Origin: Longimicrobiales bacterium
GTDB lineage: Bacteria > Gemmatimonadota > Gemmatimonadetes > Longimicrobiales > Gaopeijiaceae
Assembly (NCBI GenBank): GCA_028284495.1
Contig: JANQRP010000035.1
Location: 80,642-144,641, forward strand
Reading direction: 5' to 3'
Length of the DNA stretch: 64,000 nt
Shown: one piece after another, positions 29,788-39,095 of the stretch
Position numbering within the stretch: position 1 is the stretch's first letter
Layout: each line of letters begins with the position of its first letter
Program-made: the position numbers and the translations under genes
The notes under the pieces: model-generated
Told to the model about the DNA's origin: nothing
The model's input: the letters and a program-made list of their open reading frames with translations, nothing else
Database searches by the model: none

Positions 29788-31569
29788 ATGATCGACCCAG
29801 GCTCTTCCACTTCGCAGCGCACATCGGTGGTCGGCACGCTCCGCGCCGGGGACGAGGGCGCACGGGTCCGACTCACCGGCTGGGTGCACCGCCGCCGGAA
29901 CCTCGGCGGGCTGCTGTTCGTCGACCTTCGCGACCGCTCGGGGCTCGCCCAGGTGTCCTTCGGACCGGACTGGACGCCGGCCGAGCAGATGGAGCTGGCG
30001 GAGTCGCTGGGGGCCGAGGACGTCATCGCGATCGAGGGCGAGGTCGTAAAGCGGCCGGATCCCAATCCCGAGCTCGCGACCGGCGAGATCGAGGTCCGGG
30101 CCGTCGCGCTCGAGAGGCTCTCGAAGGCCCGTACGCCCGAGATTCCCGTGTATCGAGGCCCCGAAGACGAGCTTCCGTCCGAGGAACTCCGGCTCAAGCA
30201 TCGGGCCCTCGACCTCCGTCGCCCCGAACTCCAGGCGAACCTCGAACTGCGCCACCGGCTGGTGCTGGCCACCCGCAACTTCCTTTCCGGCAAGGGCTTC
30301 CTCGAGATCGAGACCCCGATCCTGACCAAGCCCACGCCCGAGGGCGCGCGCGACTATGTCGTGCCCTCGCGCGTGCATCCCGGCGAGTTCTACGCGCTCC
30401 CGCAGAGCCCGCAGATCTACAAGCAGCTCCTGATGGTGTCCGGCTTCGACCGGTACTTCCAGATCGCCCGCTGCTTCCGCGACGAGGACCTCCGTGCGGA
30501 CCGCCAGCCGGAGTTCACCCAGATCGACATCGAGGCGTCGTTCATCTCGGTGGAGGACGTCCGGGGGTGGATGAACGGGCTGATGAACGCGCTCACGACG
30601 GAGGCGGGATTCCCCGACGCCGCGCCCATGCCCGCGATGACGTGGGACGAGGCGATGGACCGGTTCGGTTCGGACCGCCCCGACCTCCGCTGGTCCCTCG
30701 AGATCTCGGACTGGACGGAGGGGCTCGGGGGCCTCGACTTCGGGATCCTGCAGTCCGCGGTCGCCTCGGGCGGTCGGATCCGGGGGCTGCACCTCGTGGC
30801 GGGCGCCACGCTGAGTCGCAAGCAGATCGAGGCGATCGAGGAGGCGGCGAAGGCCGCCGGCGCGCCAGGGCTGCTCTGGGCGAAGTGCACCGAGGAGGGC
30901 GGCTCCGGGCCGCTCGCGCGGTTCATGGAGCCCGAGGACTTCGCACGCATCGGGCTCGCCGCGGGCGACCTCGCCCTGGTGGCCGCCGGGGACGACCGCG
31001 TCACCGGCCCGGCGCTCGACGCCGCCCGGACGGCGGCGATCCGTGCGCTCGATCTGCCGATGGAGCGGGAGCATGCGTGGCTCTGGGTCAGCGACTTCCC
31101 GGTCTTCGATGAGGAAGACGGAGCCCTCCACGCGAATCACCACCCCTTCGTGCTGCCCCACGCGGGTGCGCTCGACGGGCTCGAGGACGATCCGCTGAGC
31201 GCCCGCGGCCATGCCTGCGACCTGGTCTACAACGGGTCGGAGTTCGGTTCCGGCAGCCTGCGGATCCACGACCCGGAACTTCAGCGAAGGGTGTTCCGGA
31301 TCCTCGGTCTGGACGACAAGCAGATCGAGCGGAAGTTCGGCTTCCTGCTCCATGCGCTCGGATCCGGCGCTCCCCCGCACGGTGGCATTGCGCTGGGGGT
31401 CGACCGCATCGTGCAGCGGTTCGCCGGTGTACCCAGCCTGAGGGACGTCATGGCCTTTCCCAAGACGACCGCGGCGCGCGCGCTCATGGAGGGCGCGCCC
31501 ACGCGAATCGACGACCGCGATCTGGAGGCCCTTCAGCTGGCCACGCGGGCGCCGACCGCGAGCGGCTGA
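29788..31569 (+). CDS. aspS: Aspartate--tRNA ligase
   Basis: Class II aminoacyl-tRNA synthetase charging tRNA-Asp (or also tRNA-Asn in non-discriminating enzymes; I cannot decide which from sequence alone). The 593-residue bacterial-type protein has an OB-fold anticodon domain (VRLTGWVHRRRNLGGLLFVDLRDRSG), motif 1 and 2 regions LEIETPILTKPTPEGARDY and CFRDEDLRADRQPEFTQID, a GAD insertion domain about 290-420, and motif 3 GIALGVDRIVQRFAG. ATG at 29788 gives the standard N-terminus. Confidence 0.95.
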   Translation: MIDPGSSTSQRTSVVGTLRAGDEGARVRLTGWVHRRRNLGGLLFVDLRDRSGLAQVSFGPDWTPAEQMELAESLGAEDVIAIEGEVVKRPDPNPELATGEIEVRAVALERLSKARTPEIPVYRGPEDELPSEELRLKHRALDLRRPELQANLELRHRLVLATRNFLSGKGFLEIETPILTKPTPEGARDYVVPSRVHPGEFYALPQSPQIYKQLLMVSGFDRYFQIARCFRDEDLRADRQPEFTQIDIEASFISVEDVRGWMNGLMNALTTEAGFPDAAPMPAMTWDEAMDRFGSDRPDLRWSLEISDWTEGLGGLDFGILQSAVASGGRIRGLHLVAGATLSRKQIEAIEEAAKAAGAPGLLWAKCTEEGGSGPLARFMEPEDFARIGLAAGDLALVAAGDDRVTGPALDAARTAAIRALDLPMEREHAWLWVSDFPVFDEEDGALHANHHPFVLPHAGALDGLEDDPLSARGHACDLVYNGSEFGSGSLRIHDPELQRRVFRILGLDDKQIERKFGFLLHALGSGAPPHGGIALGVDRIVQRFAGVPSLRDVMAFPKTTAARALMEGAPTRIDDRDLEALQLATRAPTASG

Positions 31570-31603
31570 CCGACCCCACCCGACCCCGAGACCTGCCGCG
31601 CCC

Positions 31604-32599
31604 ATGCCGAATGCGGACACCACGATGGCAGACACCACGATGATTGATCACGCCCTCGACGCCGAGGGTGTAGACCCGCTCCTGCTGGCGGGGATCAACG
31701 ACCGAAACCTCCAGGAGGTGCACCAGCTCTTCGGCGTGCGCGTCGTGATGCGGTCGGATCGCGTGCAGCTGTCAGGGTCCGTGGACGCGGTGGAGCGCGC
31801 CACTCCGGTCGTTCAGCACCTGATCGACCTGGCGCGCATGCGTGCGCCCTTCGACGTCCACGACATCTCGCGGTTCGCGGAGTCGTTCGACACGCACGGT
31901 CACGGCGGTACGATGCCGGACGACGAGGACATCCGGATCGCGCTGCCGGGGTCGAAGAAGGTGATCACGCCCAAGTCGGAGGGACAGCGCGCCTACATGC
32001 AGGCGATTCGCGATCACGACGTCGTGATCGGAATCGGGCCGGCCGGAACGGGGAAGACGTACCTGGCGGTCGCGGCGGCCGTCGACGCGCTCTACAAGAA
32101 GCGGGTGAAGCGGATCATCCTCGCGCGGCCGGCGGTCGAGGCGGGAGAGAACCTCGGATTCCTGCCGGGCGACCTCCAGGAGAAGGTCGATCCGTACCTC
32201 CGCCCGCTCTACGACTCGCTCGAGGACATGATGCCGCTCGAGCGGATGCGGAGGGCCCTCGAGGACCGGACGATCGAGATCGCTCCGCTCGCCTACATGC
32301 GGGGCCGGACGCTCTCCGACGCCTTCGTGATCCTGGACGAGGCGCAGAACGCGACGACGGCGCAGATGAAGATGTTCCTCACGCGACTCGGCCTGAATTC
32401 GCGCGTGGTGATCACCGGTGACAAGACGCAGATCGACCTGCCGAGGGTGAGTGATTCGGGGCTCATCGAGATCGAGCACGTCCTCGCCGACGTGGACGGC
32501 ATCGCGATCGTGTATCTCGATGCCATGGACGTGATCCGGCACCGCCTGGTGAAGGACATCATCCGCGCGTACGCCGACGCCGAGGACGAGGCGTCGTGA
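31604..32599 (+). CDS. phoH: PhoH family ATPase
   Basis: PhoH-like P-loop ATPase, 331 residues: an N-terminal KH-like stretch (ADTTMIDHAL ... VQLSGSVDAVERATPVVQHLI), Walker A GIGPAGTGKTYLA and Walker B FVILDEAQNATTAQMKMFLTR, then VVITGDKTQIDLP. PhoH proteins are linked to RNA metabolism and translation through constant neighbourhood with ybeY. Here the order is phoH, PgpH-like, ybeY as in many bacteria. It overlaps the next gene by GTGA. Confidence 0.92.
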   Translation: MPNADTTMADTTMIDHALDAEGVDPLLLAGINDRNLQEVHQLFGVRVVMRSDRVQLSGSVDAVERATPVVQHLIDLARMRAPFDVHDISRFAESFDTHGHGGTMPDDEDIRIALPGSKKVITPKSEGQRAYMQAIRDHDVVIGIGPAGTGKTYLAVAAAVDALYKKRVKRIILARPAVEAGENLGFLPGDLQEKVDPYLRPLYDSLEDMMPLERMRRALEDRTIEIAPLAYMRGRTLSDAFVILDEAQNATTAQMKMFLTRLGLNSRVVITGDKTQIDLPRVSDSGLIEIEHVLADVDGIAIVYLDAMDVIRHRLVKDIIRAYADAEDEAS

Positions 32600-35007
32600 G
32601 CCGCACCCTGCGCACCGCCCGAGCGTCGAGAGGCGTCCTCTCGACTCCGCCGGAGCGCCTCTGGCCGGACGGGCTGATCCACCACGGGGCCCGTGCGGCC
32701 CTCCTTCTGGGGCTGGCCGTGCTCTTCACGGCCCTCTTCCAACCGGATCCGTCCGCGCGTGTCGGCGTCACGGCGTTCGACCAGGTCGCCACGGAGGACG
32801 TGATCGCGGACATCGAGTTCAACGTGCCGCTGACGGTCGAGGAGCTCTCCGAGGCACGGGCGGAGGCCCGCGGATCGGTGCCCCCGACGTTCGACTTCCG
32901 ACCGCAGGCGGGTGACTCGATGGCCGCCCGGATCTCGCGTCTGATGGACGACGTGCAGGCGGCCGCACTCACCGACACACCGGTCGAGTCCGTGCGCGAG
33001 GTGCTCGCGGACGTGTCCATCGAGCTCAACGACGATCGGATCGGGCAGCTCACCGACCCGGCGACGTTCGAGCTGGTGCGGGAGACGGCCGAAACGGCCG
33101 CGGTCCGGATCCTGCCCGACGGGGTGGCGGACCCGAGCGAGCTGTCCGAGGCGACGACGCCCACGGTGACGGTTCTCTCGCCGGGCGCGGGGGCGGGGCG
33201 ATCCGTCGACGTGGACGAGATCCTCTCGACCGGCCAGTTCATCGAGCGCGCCATCGGGCTCCTGCCGGCGGAGGCCGGACCCGACATCCAGCAGATCCTG
33301 CGCCTGATCCTGGTCCAGAATCAGGAGGTGAGCTACCGGCTGAATCTCCAGGTGACCGAGCAGGACCGGCAGAGCGTCGCCCGCGCGGTCCCGACCACCA
33401 AGCAGACGATCGTGGTGGGCGAGGCGATCGTGAACGCGAACGAACGGATCACGCCGGCGGTCCGGGAGCGACTGGACGCGTACGAGACGGCGCTTCGCGA
33501 GACCGGACGAGACGAAGGGCAGCTGGGCTCCCGGCTCCTTCCGCTGGTCGGGCAGACGATCCTGAACCTGCTGCTGCTCGGCACCTTCGGGCTTCTCGTC
33601 TTCTTCTTCCGGACGCCGATCTACACGCGATTCCGCTGGGTCCTCCTGATGGCTGCCCTGATCGGGGTGTACGCCGGTGGTGCCTACATCGTGGTCCGCA
33701 GCGAATGGCCGCTCGAAGCCCTTCCCGTCGCCTTCGTGGCGCTCGCGGTCGCGGTTCTCTGGGACGGCCGCATGGCGCTGGTCCTCGCCCTCTCGCTGGC
33801 AGCCCTCACCGCCGTCCAGCCCGGGATGATCGGCGCCGCTGCACTCGTGCCCACGGCCATCGGTGGTTCGACCGCGGCCCTCTCCGTGCGTGCCGTCCGG
33901 CGGAGGTCGCAGGCGTGGATCTTCATCGCGCTCATCGCGGCGGCGTACTCCGCGTCGCTGCTCGGACTCGGCCTCGTGAGCGGGTTCGGCGGGTCGGATC
34001 GGGTGCTGGCGCAGTTCATCGCCATCGGAGCGAACACGATCCTGGCGACGCTGCTCGCCATGGGGTTCCTTCCGGTGTTCGAGCTGTTCACCGGGATCAC
34101 CACCGACCAGACGCTGCTGGAGTGGGCGGATCCGAACCGTCCGCTGCTCAAGCGCCTCTCGATGGAGGCACCGGGGACGTACGCCCACACGATCAACGTG
34201 GCCAACCTCGGCGAGGCCGGGGCGACGGCCATCGGCGCGAACGGGCTGCTGTGCCGTGTCGGACTCTACTACCACGACGTCGGCAAGATGCTCAAGCCGC
34301 ACTACTTCGTGGAGAACCAGCCCGACGGGCGGAATCCGCACGACAAGCTCCGGCCCGACACGTCGGCCGCGATCGTGAAGGAGCACGTCACCGAGGGCCT
34401 GCGGCTGGTGAAGGAGGCCAAGGTTCCGGACGCCGTGGCCGCGTTCGTGGGTGAGCATCACGGCACGCAGAGGATCGGGTTCTTCTGGGAGGCGGCCGTG
34501 AAGGAGTTCGGCGAGGAAAACCTCGACATCGCGGACTTCACCTATCCGGGCCCGAAGCCGCAGTCGAAGGAGACCGCCATCGCGATGCTGGCCGACTCCG
34601 TCGAGTCGGCGACCAGGGCGCTCAAGAACCCGACCGCCGAGCGGATCCGGGATCTCATCGACTCGGTCGTGAACGCGAAGATCTCGGCCGGCCAGCTCGA
34701 CGAGGCGCCGGTGACACTCGCCGAACTCACCACCATCAAGGCGCAGTTCTCCAAGGTGCTCGGCGGCGTGTACCACCACCGCATCGACTACCCGGAGACC
34801 CGTCACCTGACCCAGGCGAAGCCCGATCCGGAGGACGCGGGCGGGCTTCCCGACTCGGGGGATGGGGGCGAGCCCGCCGTCGACACCACCGAAGAGTCGG
34901 AGGAGGCCGACGCCGCGGATGTGCCGATGCGGAGAGGCGGACGGTCCCGACAGCCGGCCGACGAGCGTCAGCTCTCGCTGGGCGAGGAGACGGGGGACGA
35001 CGCGTGA
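32596..35007 (+). CDS. PgpH-like 7TM-HD membrane protein (probable cyclic-di-AMP phosphodiesterase)
   Basis: An 803-residue membrane protein: one N-terminal segment (about 35-52), an extracytoplasmic 7TMR-HDED domain (about 60-310, with FDQVATEDVIADIEF and GEAIVNANERITPAVRERL), seven membrane segments (about 315-500), then a cytoplasmic HD domain with SMEAPGTYAHTINVANL, YYHDVGKMLKPHYFVENQ, KEHVTEGLRLVKEA and VGEHHGTQRI. PgpH-type proteins hydrolyse cyclic di-AMP. No cyclase gene is in the window. An acidic, low-complexity tail of about 70 residues follows. Coupled by overlaps to phoH and ybeY. Confidence 0.88.
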   Translation: MSRTLRTARASRGVLSTPPERLWPDGLIHHGARAALLLGLAVLFTALFQPDPSARVGVTAFDQVATEDVIADIEFNVPLTVEELSEARAEARGSVPPTFDFRPQAGDSMAARISRLMDDVQAAALTDTPVESVREVLADVSIELNDDRIGQLTDPATFELVRETAETAAVRILPDGVADPSELSEATTPTVTVLSPGAGAGRSVDVDEILSTGQFIERAIGLLPAEAGPDIQQILRLILVQNQEVSYRLNLQVTEQDRQSVARAVPTTKQTIVVGEAIVNANERITPAVRERLDAYETALRETGRDEGQLGSRLLPLVGQTILNLLLLGTFGLLVFFFRTPIYTRFRWVLLMAALIGVYAGGAYIVVRSEWPLEALPVAFVALAVAVLWDGRMALVLALSLAALTAVQPGMIGAAALVPTAIGGSTAALSVRAVRRRSQAWIFIALIAAAYSASLLGLGLVSGFGGSDRVLAQFIAIGANTILATLLAMGFLPVFELFTGITTDQTLLEWADPNRPLLKRLSMEAPGTYAHTINVANLGEAGATAIGANGLLCRVGLYYHDVGKMLKPHYFVENQPDGRNPHDKLRPDTSAAIVKEHVTEGLRLVKEAKVPDAVAAFVGEHHGTQRIGFFWEAAVKEFGEENLDIADFTYPGPKPQSKETAIAMLADSVESATRALKNPTAERIRDLIDSVVNAKISAGQLDEAPVTLAELTTIKAQFSKVLGGVYHHRIDYPETRHLTQAKPDPEDAGGLPDSGDGGEPAVDTTEESEEADAADVPMRRGGRSRQPADERQLSLGEETGDDA

Positions 35008-35492
35008 TCGACGTCCAGGTCGAGGTCGCCGAGCCCGCCGCCGGAGGCGCCGCCGGGGCCGGCCCCACCCCCGATGACGCCCGGACGTGGGTCGCCGCGG
35101 CCCGCGCGGCCGTCGAGGCGACGCTCGCGGATCGGGACGTGGAGGTGGCCGAGATCTCGCTCGCGCTCCTCGACGACGCGGCCATCCGGGCACTCAACCT
35201 CGAACACCTCGGCCACGACCGTGCCACCGACGTGATCTCCTTTGCGCTGTACGGCGAGGACGAGCCGGTGCTCGGCGATGTCTACGTCGGATGGGAACAG
35301 GCCGTGCGGCAGGCGGCGGAGGTGGGCGTCCCCCTGCTCGAGGAGCTCACGCGGCTCGCCGTGCACGGTACGCTCCATGTGCTCGGCTGGGACCACCCGG
35401 ACCCGGCCGCGGCGCGGTCGGACTCCGAGATGTACCGTCTGCAGGAGGCGATCGTGGCCGCCGTGGTCACGCCCTCGGGAGACCCCGTGTGA
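35004..35492 (+). CDS. ybeY: Endoribonuclease YbeY / rRNA maturation factor
   Basis: Metal-dependent RNase involved in 16S rRNA 3' processing and ribosome quality control. The 162-residue protein shows LNLEHLGHDRATDVISFAL and the zinc-binding motif HGTLHVLGWDHP with its three histidines. The N-terminus has an extra Gly/Ala-rich stretch (about 10-20). It overlaps the gene before by ATGA/GTGA type junctions and mgtE after by GTGA. Confidence 0.92.
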   Translation: MIDVQVEVAEPAAGGAAGAGPTPDDARTWVAAARAAVEATLADRDVEVAEISLALLDDAAIRALNLEHLGHDRATDVISFALYGEDEPVLGDVYVGWEQAVRQAAEVGVPLLEELTRLAVHGTLHVLGWDHPDPAAARSDSEMYRLQEAIVAAVVTPSGDPV

Positions 35493-36856
35493 GCGAGGAG
35501 AAGGACACGACCCAGCGGCGGCTGGACGAACTGCTGGAGTCGGGACGGGTCGACGAGCTGGCCGAGGTCGTACAGGATCTGGACCTGCACGCCTCCGACG
35601 TCGCCGACCTCATCGAGGACCTCGACGACGCCGACCAGGTCGCCTTCGTCCGGGCCCTCCCGCTCGAGGTCGCGTCCGAAGCCATCACCGAGATGGCCGA
35701 GAGCGAGGAGGCGGGGGACCTGCTGGCCGCCCTCGATCCGGAGCGGGGCGCCGCCCTGATCCACGAGCTCGCCGACGACGACGCGGCGGACCTGATCCAG
35801 GAGCTCGAGCCGGAGGAGGCCGCGCGGATCCTGGCGGCGCTGCCTCAGGACGAGGCCGTCGACATCCGCGGCCTCCTCATGTACGACGAGGAGACGGCCG
35901 GCGGTCTGATGACCACCGAGCTCCTCGCCATCCAGGGCGACCTGACCGCGGAGCAGGCGATCGACGCGATCCGGGTCCAGGGGAGGGAGGTCGAGGACTT
36001 CTACTCGGTGTTCGTGGTCGACGAGTCCAACCGCCTTCTGGGCGCGGTGCCTCTCGACGACCTCATCATCGCCGACACCGAGGCGAGGGTGGCCGATCTA
36101 GCCCTGGACGTGCCCGCCACCGTCCGCCCCGACGTCGACCAGGAGGAGGTGGGGAAGATGCTCTCCCGCTACAACCTCGTGTCGATCCCGGTGGTGGACG
36201 AGTTCGGCGTGCTCCTAGGCCGAATCACCTTCGACGACGTGATCGACGTCATCGAGCTGGAGCAGACCGAGGACATCCTGCGCCTCGCGGGCGTGTCGGA
36301 GGGCGAGGAGATCCGCGCCGAGTGGCAGGACGCCGTCCGCAGCCGGCTTCCGTGGCTCGCCCTGAACCTCCTCACGATCGCGGTCGCTTCGTCGGTCGCG
36401 CTGCTCTTCGAGGCCACGATCGAGGCGTTCGTCTGGCTCGCGGCCCTGATGCCGATCGTCGCGGGCATGGGGGGCAACTCGGGCACGCAGGCGCTCGCCG
36501 TCACCGTTCGCCGGATCGCCATCGCGTCGTCCGAGCTCGAGCGGCGTTCCGACGCCGTACGGAAGGAACTCGTGATCGGGCTCGTGAACGGCATCGCGCT
36601 CGGCGCCATGGCGGCGCTGGCGGTTCTGGCCATCGCCGCGGTGCGCCCGGACGTACCCCAGATGCTGTCCGTCGTCGTCCTGCTCGCACTCTGGGGCAAC
36701 ATCGTCGTAGCCGGCACGCTGGGCGCCTTCGTGCCCACGCTGCTCGATCGGATGGGGATCGACCCCGCGATCGCGTCGTCGGTGTTCCTCACCACGTTCA
36801 CCGACCTGGTCGGGTTCGCGCTGCTGCTCGGGCTCGCGACCGCGCTCCTCCTCTAG
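35489..36856 (+). CDS. mgtE: Magnesium transporter MgtE
   Basis: Mg2+ channel/transporter, 455 residues: cytoplasmic N domain of helical repeats (about 10-130), a CBS pair (about 135-255, MTTELLAIQGDLTAEQAI and GKMLSRYNLVSIPVVDEFG), a plug helix, then five membrane segments with PIVAGMGGNSGTQALAVTVRR and the conserved Asp in FTDLVGFALLLGLA that binds Mg2+ in the pore. GTG start overlapping the ybeY stop. In some bacteria genes next to ybeY encode transporters or CorC; direct link is not clear. Confidence 0.92.
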   Translation: MSEEKDTTQRRLDELLESGRVDELAEVVQDLDLHASDVADLIEDLDDADQVAFVRALPLEVASEAITEMAESEEAGDLLAALDPERGAALIHELADDDAADLIQELEPEEAARILAALPQDEAVDIRGLLMYDEETAGGLMTTELLAIQGDLTAEQAIDAIRVQGREVEDFYSVFVVDESNRLLGAVPLDDLIIADTEARVADLALDVPATVRPDVDQEEVGKMLSRYNLVSIPVVDEFGVLLGRITFDDVIDVIELEQTEDILRLAGVSEGEEIRAEWQDAVRSRLPWLALNLLTIAVASSVALLFEATIEAFVWLAALMPIVAGMGGNSGTQALAVTVRRIAIASSELERRSDAVRKELVIGLVNGIALGAMAALAVLAIAAVRPDVPQMLSVVVLLALWGNIVVAGTLGAFVPTLLDRMGIDPAIASSVFLTTFTDLVGFALLLGLATALLL

Positions 36857-36858
36857 CG

Positions 36859-38526
36859 GTGAAGCGCGCGCTGCGGTTCTGGCGGGTCCTGGTGGTCCTC
36901 ACCCCGTTCGTGATCTCCTTCCTGCGCGACCGACGGCGGTTCATCCTCCTCGGCGCGCGGGTGCGTCGGTCGGCGGAGCATCACCAGCGGCGTGCCGACC
37001 GACTCGCCGCGGCGCTGGCCCGTCTGGGGCCGACCTTCATCAAGCTCGCCCAGCTCCTCTCGGCCCGCGCGGACATCTTTCCGGAGCCGTACCTGTCCGC
37101 GATCGGGACGCTGCAGGACCAGGTCCCACCGGCGGATACCGACCGTGTGATGGCGACGGTCGCCGCCGAACTCGGGCGACCGGTGGACGAGGTCTTCGAG
37201 GAGTTCGATCGCGATCCCGTCGCCGCCGCCTCACTCGGGCAGGTCCACCGCGCGACCTGGCGGGAGCGCGAGGTGGTGGTGAAGGTGCTGCGCCCCGGCG
37301 TCGAGGAGATCGTCGCGCTCGATCTCGATATCTCGTTCCGTATCCTGTTCTGGCTGAACATCCTCTTCCCGAACCATCACGTGCGGGCGCTGACCGGCGT
37401 GGTGCGGGAGTTCAGCGCGAAGGTCCGCGAGGAGATGGACTTCCGGATGGAGGCGGAGAACATGGACCGCGTCCGCCGGACCTTCGCGGGCGATCGGATG
37501 GTGCGGGTCCCCGGCGTCTACAACGATCTCACGCGACGGCGCGTGCTCGTGATGGAGTACTGCCGCGGCACCAAGATCGACAGCCTCCAGGAGCACTTCG
37601 CCAGCGGCCGGCTCTCCTTCGACCGCATCATGGAGTCGCTCACGTCGCTCTACCTGCGGATGATGATGGTGGACGGCTTCCTCCACGCCGATCCGCATCC
37701 GGGCAACATCCTGGTCCAGGACGACGGCCAGCTCGTGCTGCTGGACTGGGGGATGGTGGTCGAGGTCCCACGTTACACGCGCGAGACGGTGCTGAGCGTC
37801 GCTCTCGCCGTCGGGCGCGAGGACCTGGACGGGATCATCAACGGGATGTACCGGCTCGGGATGATCTCGCCCGAGGTGTCGCGTGGCGAGATCCGCGAGG
37901 CGGCGCTGGAGATCCTGAAGATCATCGAGCGCGCGCAGACGACGAGTGCCGAGCGGGTGCAGGAACTCGTCCAGCAGATCTTCGACACCTTCTACACCTG
38001 GCCGCTCATCCTCCCGCAGGAGCTGGTCTACTTCTTCCGCGCTGCGGCCCTGCTGGAGGGCATCGGATTCCGGTACGACGAGCGCTTCAACGGGCTCCAC
38101 TTCATCCGCACCGTGATTCGCCGGCATCGTGGCGAGCTCCTGAAGACGACGGGTCAGGAAGCCACGCAGATCGCGAAGAACGTCTTCGAGGAGGCGTCGA
38201 CGACGCTTCGCTCGGTGCGAGACCTCGTGGGCCGCGCGGAGCGCGAAGAGCTGCGGGTGCGGGTGCACCCCGCCGACGCCCGCGGGCAGGAGCGGTTCGT
38301 GGCGCTTCAGGCGCGCCGGGTGCTGCTCTCGATCTTCGCGACGGCGCTCGCGCTCATTACCTCGATCCTGTTCATCAGCATCCGCAGCTGGTGGATGCTC
38401 GGGATCGGGATGGGGTTCAGCCTGCTCATGTTCGTCTTCGTGCTCTTCATCCCGACGCACCTGCTCGAGAACCCGCTTCGCCACGCGCGGGGTGTGCGGT
38501 CGGGCGAATGGCGCCAGGGATCGTGA
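36859..38526 (+). CDS. ABC1/UbiB (AarF) family atypical kinase
   Basis: Membrane-associated ATPase/kinase-like protein of the UbiB family, linked to quinone biosynthesis. The 555-residue protein has LGPTFIKLAQLLSARADIFP (KxGQ-like motif), the Ala-rich loop AAASLGQVHRATWRER, lysine in VVVKVLRPG, FLHADPHPGNILV and the metal Asp in LVLLDWGM. Two hydrophobic segments close the protein (about 480-535), as expected for membrane anchoring. GTG start 3 bases after mgtE. No quinone gene is nearby. Confidence 0.9.
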   Translation: MKRALRFWRVLVVLTPFVISFLRDRRRFILLGARVRRSAEHHQRRADRLAAALARLGPTFIKLAQLLSARADIFPEPYLSAIGTLQDQVPPADTDRVMATVAAELGRPVDEVFEEFDRDPVAAASLGQVHRATWREREVVVKVLRPGVEEIVALDLDISFRILFWLNILFPNHHVRALTGVVREFSAKVREEMDFRMEAENMDRVRRTFAGDRMVRVPGVYNDLTRRRVLVMEYCRGTKIDSLQEHFASGRLSFDRIMESLTSLYLRMMMVDGFLHADPHPGNILVQDDGQLVLLDWGMVVEVPRYTRETVLSVALAVGREDLDGIINGMYRLGMISPEVSRGEIREAALEILKIIERAQTTSAERVQELVQQIFDTFYTWPLILPQELVYFFRAAALLEGIGFRYDERFNGLHFIRTVIRRHRGELLKTTGQEATQIAKNVFEEASTTLRSVRDLVGRAEREELRVRVHPADARGQERFVALQARRVLLSIFATALALITSILFISIRSWWMLGIGMGFSLLMFVFVLFIPTHLLENPLRHARGVRSGEWRQGS

Positions 38527-39008
38527 CGCTCGCGACGGGCCTGTTCGCCGCCGGCGTACTCGGGCACGCCTTTCTCGCCCTCCGGTGGTTCGGCGACCCC
38601 TACGCCGCGGTGGCGCGCGACACCATGGGGGCGCTCGCCCACCCGAGTCTCGCGATGCTCCGAATCGCCGCGGGATACGGGCTCTACGGGAGCGTCCTCT
38701 TCGCGGCCGGATGGTTTGCCCGGCTCCCGTGGCTCTGGTGGATCTACGGGGGATTCGGACTGGCCGGAGCGGCGTTCATGGCGGTGCTGGCCCTCGCCGT
38801 TCAGCACCCGCACATCCGTGCGCGCCTCCAGGATCGTCCGGGGTGGGAGGAGGCGCGCAGCCGCGTTCTGACGGCCGACGACATCCGGTCGATTCCGAAG
38901 CTCCGGGATCGGGCGGAGAACCGCCGTGGCCACGCGCCCTTCGCCGCCGCGCTGCTCGGCGTCTGGATCTGGGCCTGGTGGCCGGTCCTGCCCTGGCTCG
39001 GCGGCTGA
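38523..39008 (+). CDS. Small membrane protein of unknown function
   Basis: About 161 residues with four hydrophobic segments (TLATGLFAAGVLGHAFLAL, IAAGYGLYGSVLFAAGWFA, WLWWIYGGFGLAGAAFMAVLAL and the Trp-rich C-terminus LLGVWIWAWWPVLPWLGG). I do not recognise a family. The GTG at 38523 overlaps the UbiB-like stop as GTGA, the usual junction in this run; an ATG at 38508 would add five residues and overlap by 19 bases. Confidence 0.65.
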   Translation: MTLATGLFAAGVLGHAFLALRWFGDPYAAVARDTMGALAHPSLAMLRIAAGYGLYGSVLFAAGWFARLPWLWWIYGGFGLAGAAFMAVLALAVQHPHIRARLQDRPGWEEARSRVLTADDIRSIPKLRDRAENRRGHAPFAAALLGVWIWAWWPVLPWLGG

Positions 39009-39095
39009 AGGGAGACGCCCACCGCGAAGCGGACACCTGGCCCGGTTCCGAGGACTGCGCCGGAACCGGCCCCCGTGGCGGCCTCCGTGGCGCCG

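Noticed and set aside
32293..35193. 966-codon open frame on the minus strand opposite the PgpH-like gene, and many similar long antisense frames (for example 56123-58900, 44628-47006)
   Set aside because: Low-stop frames opposite real genes are normal at this GC content; their products are Arg/His/Val-rich with no recognisable motifs, while the plus-strand frames show full conserved domains.
35489..36856. Magnesium (M-box) riboswitch before mgtE
   Set aside because: mgtE starts inside the ybeY stop codon, leaving no leader for a riboswitch.
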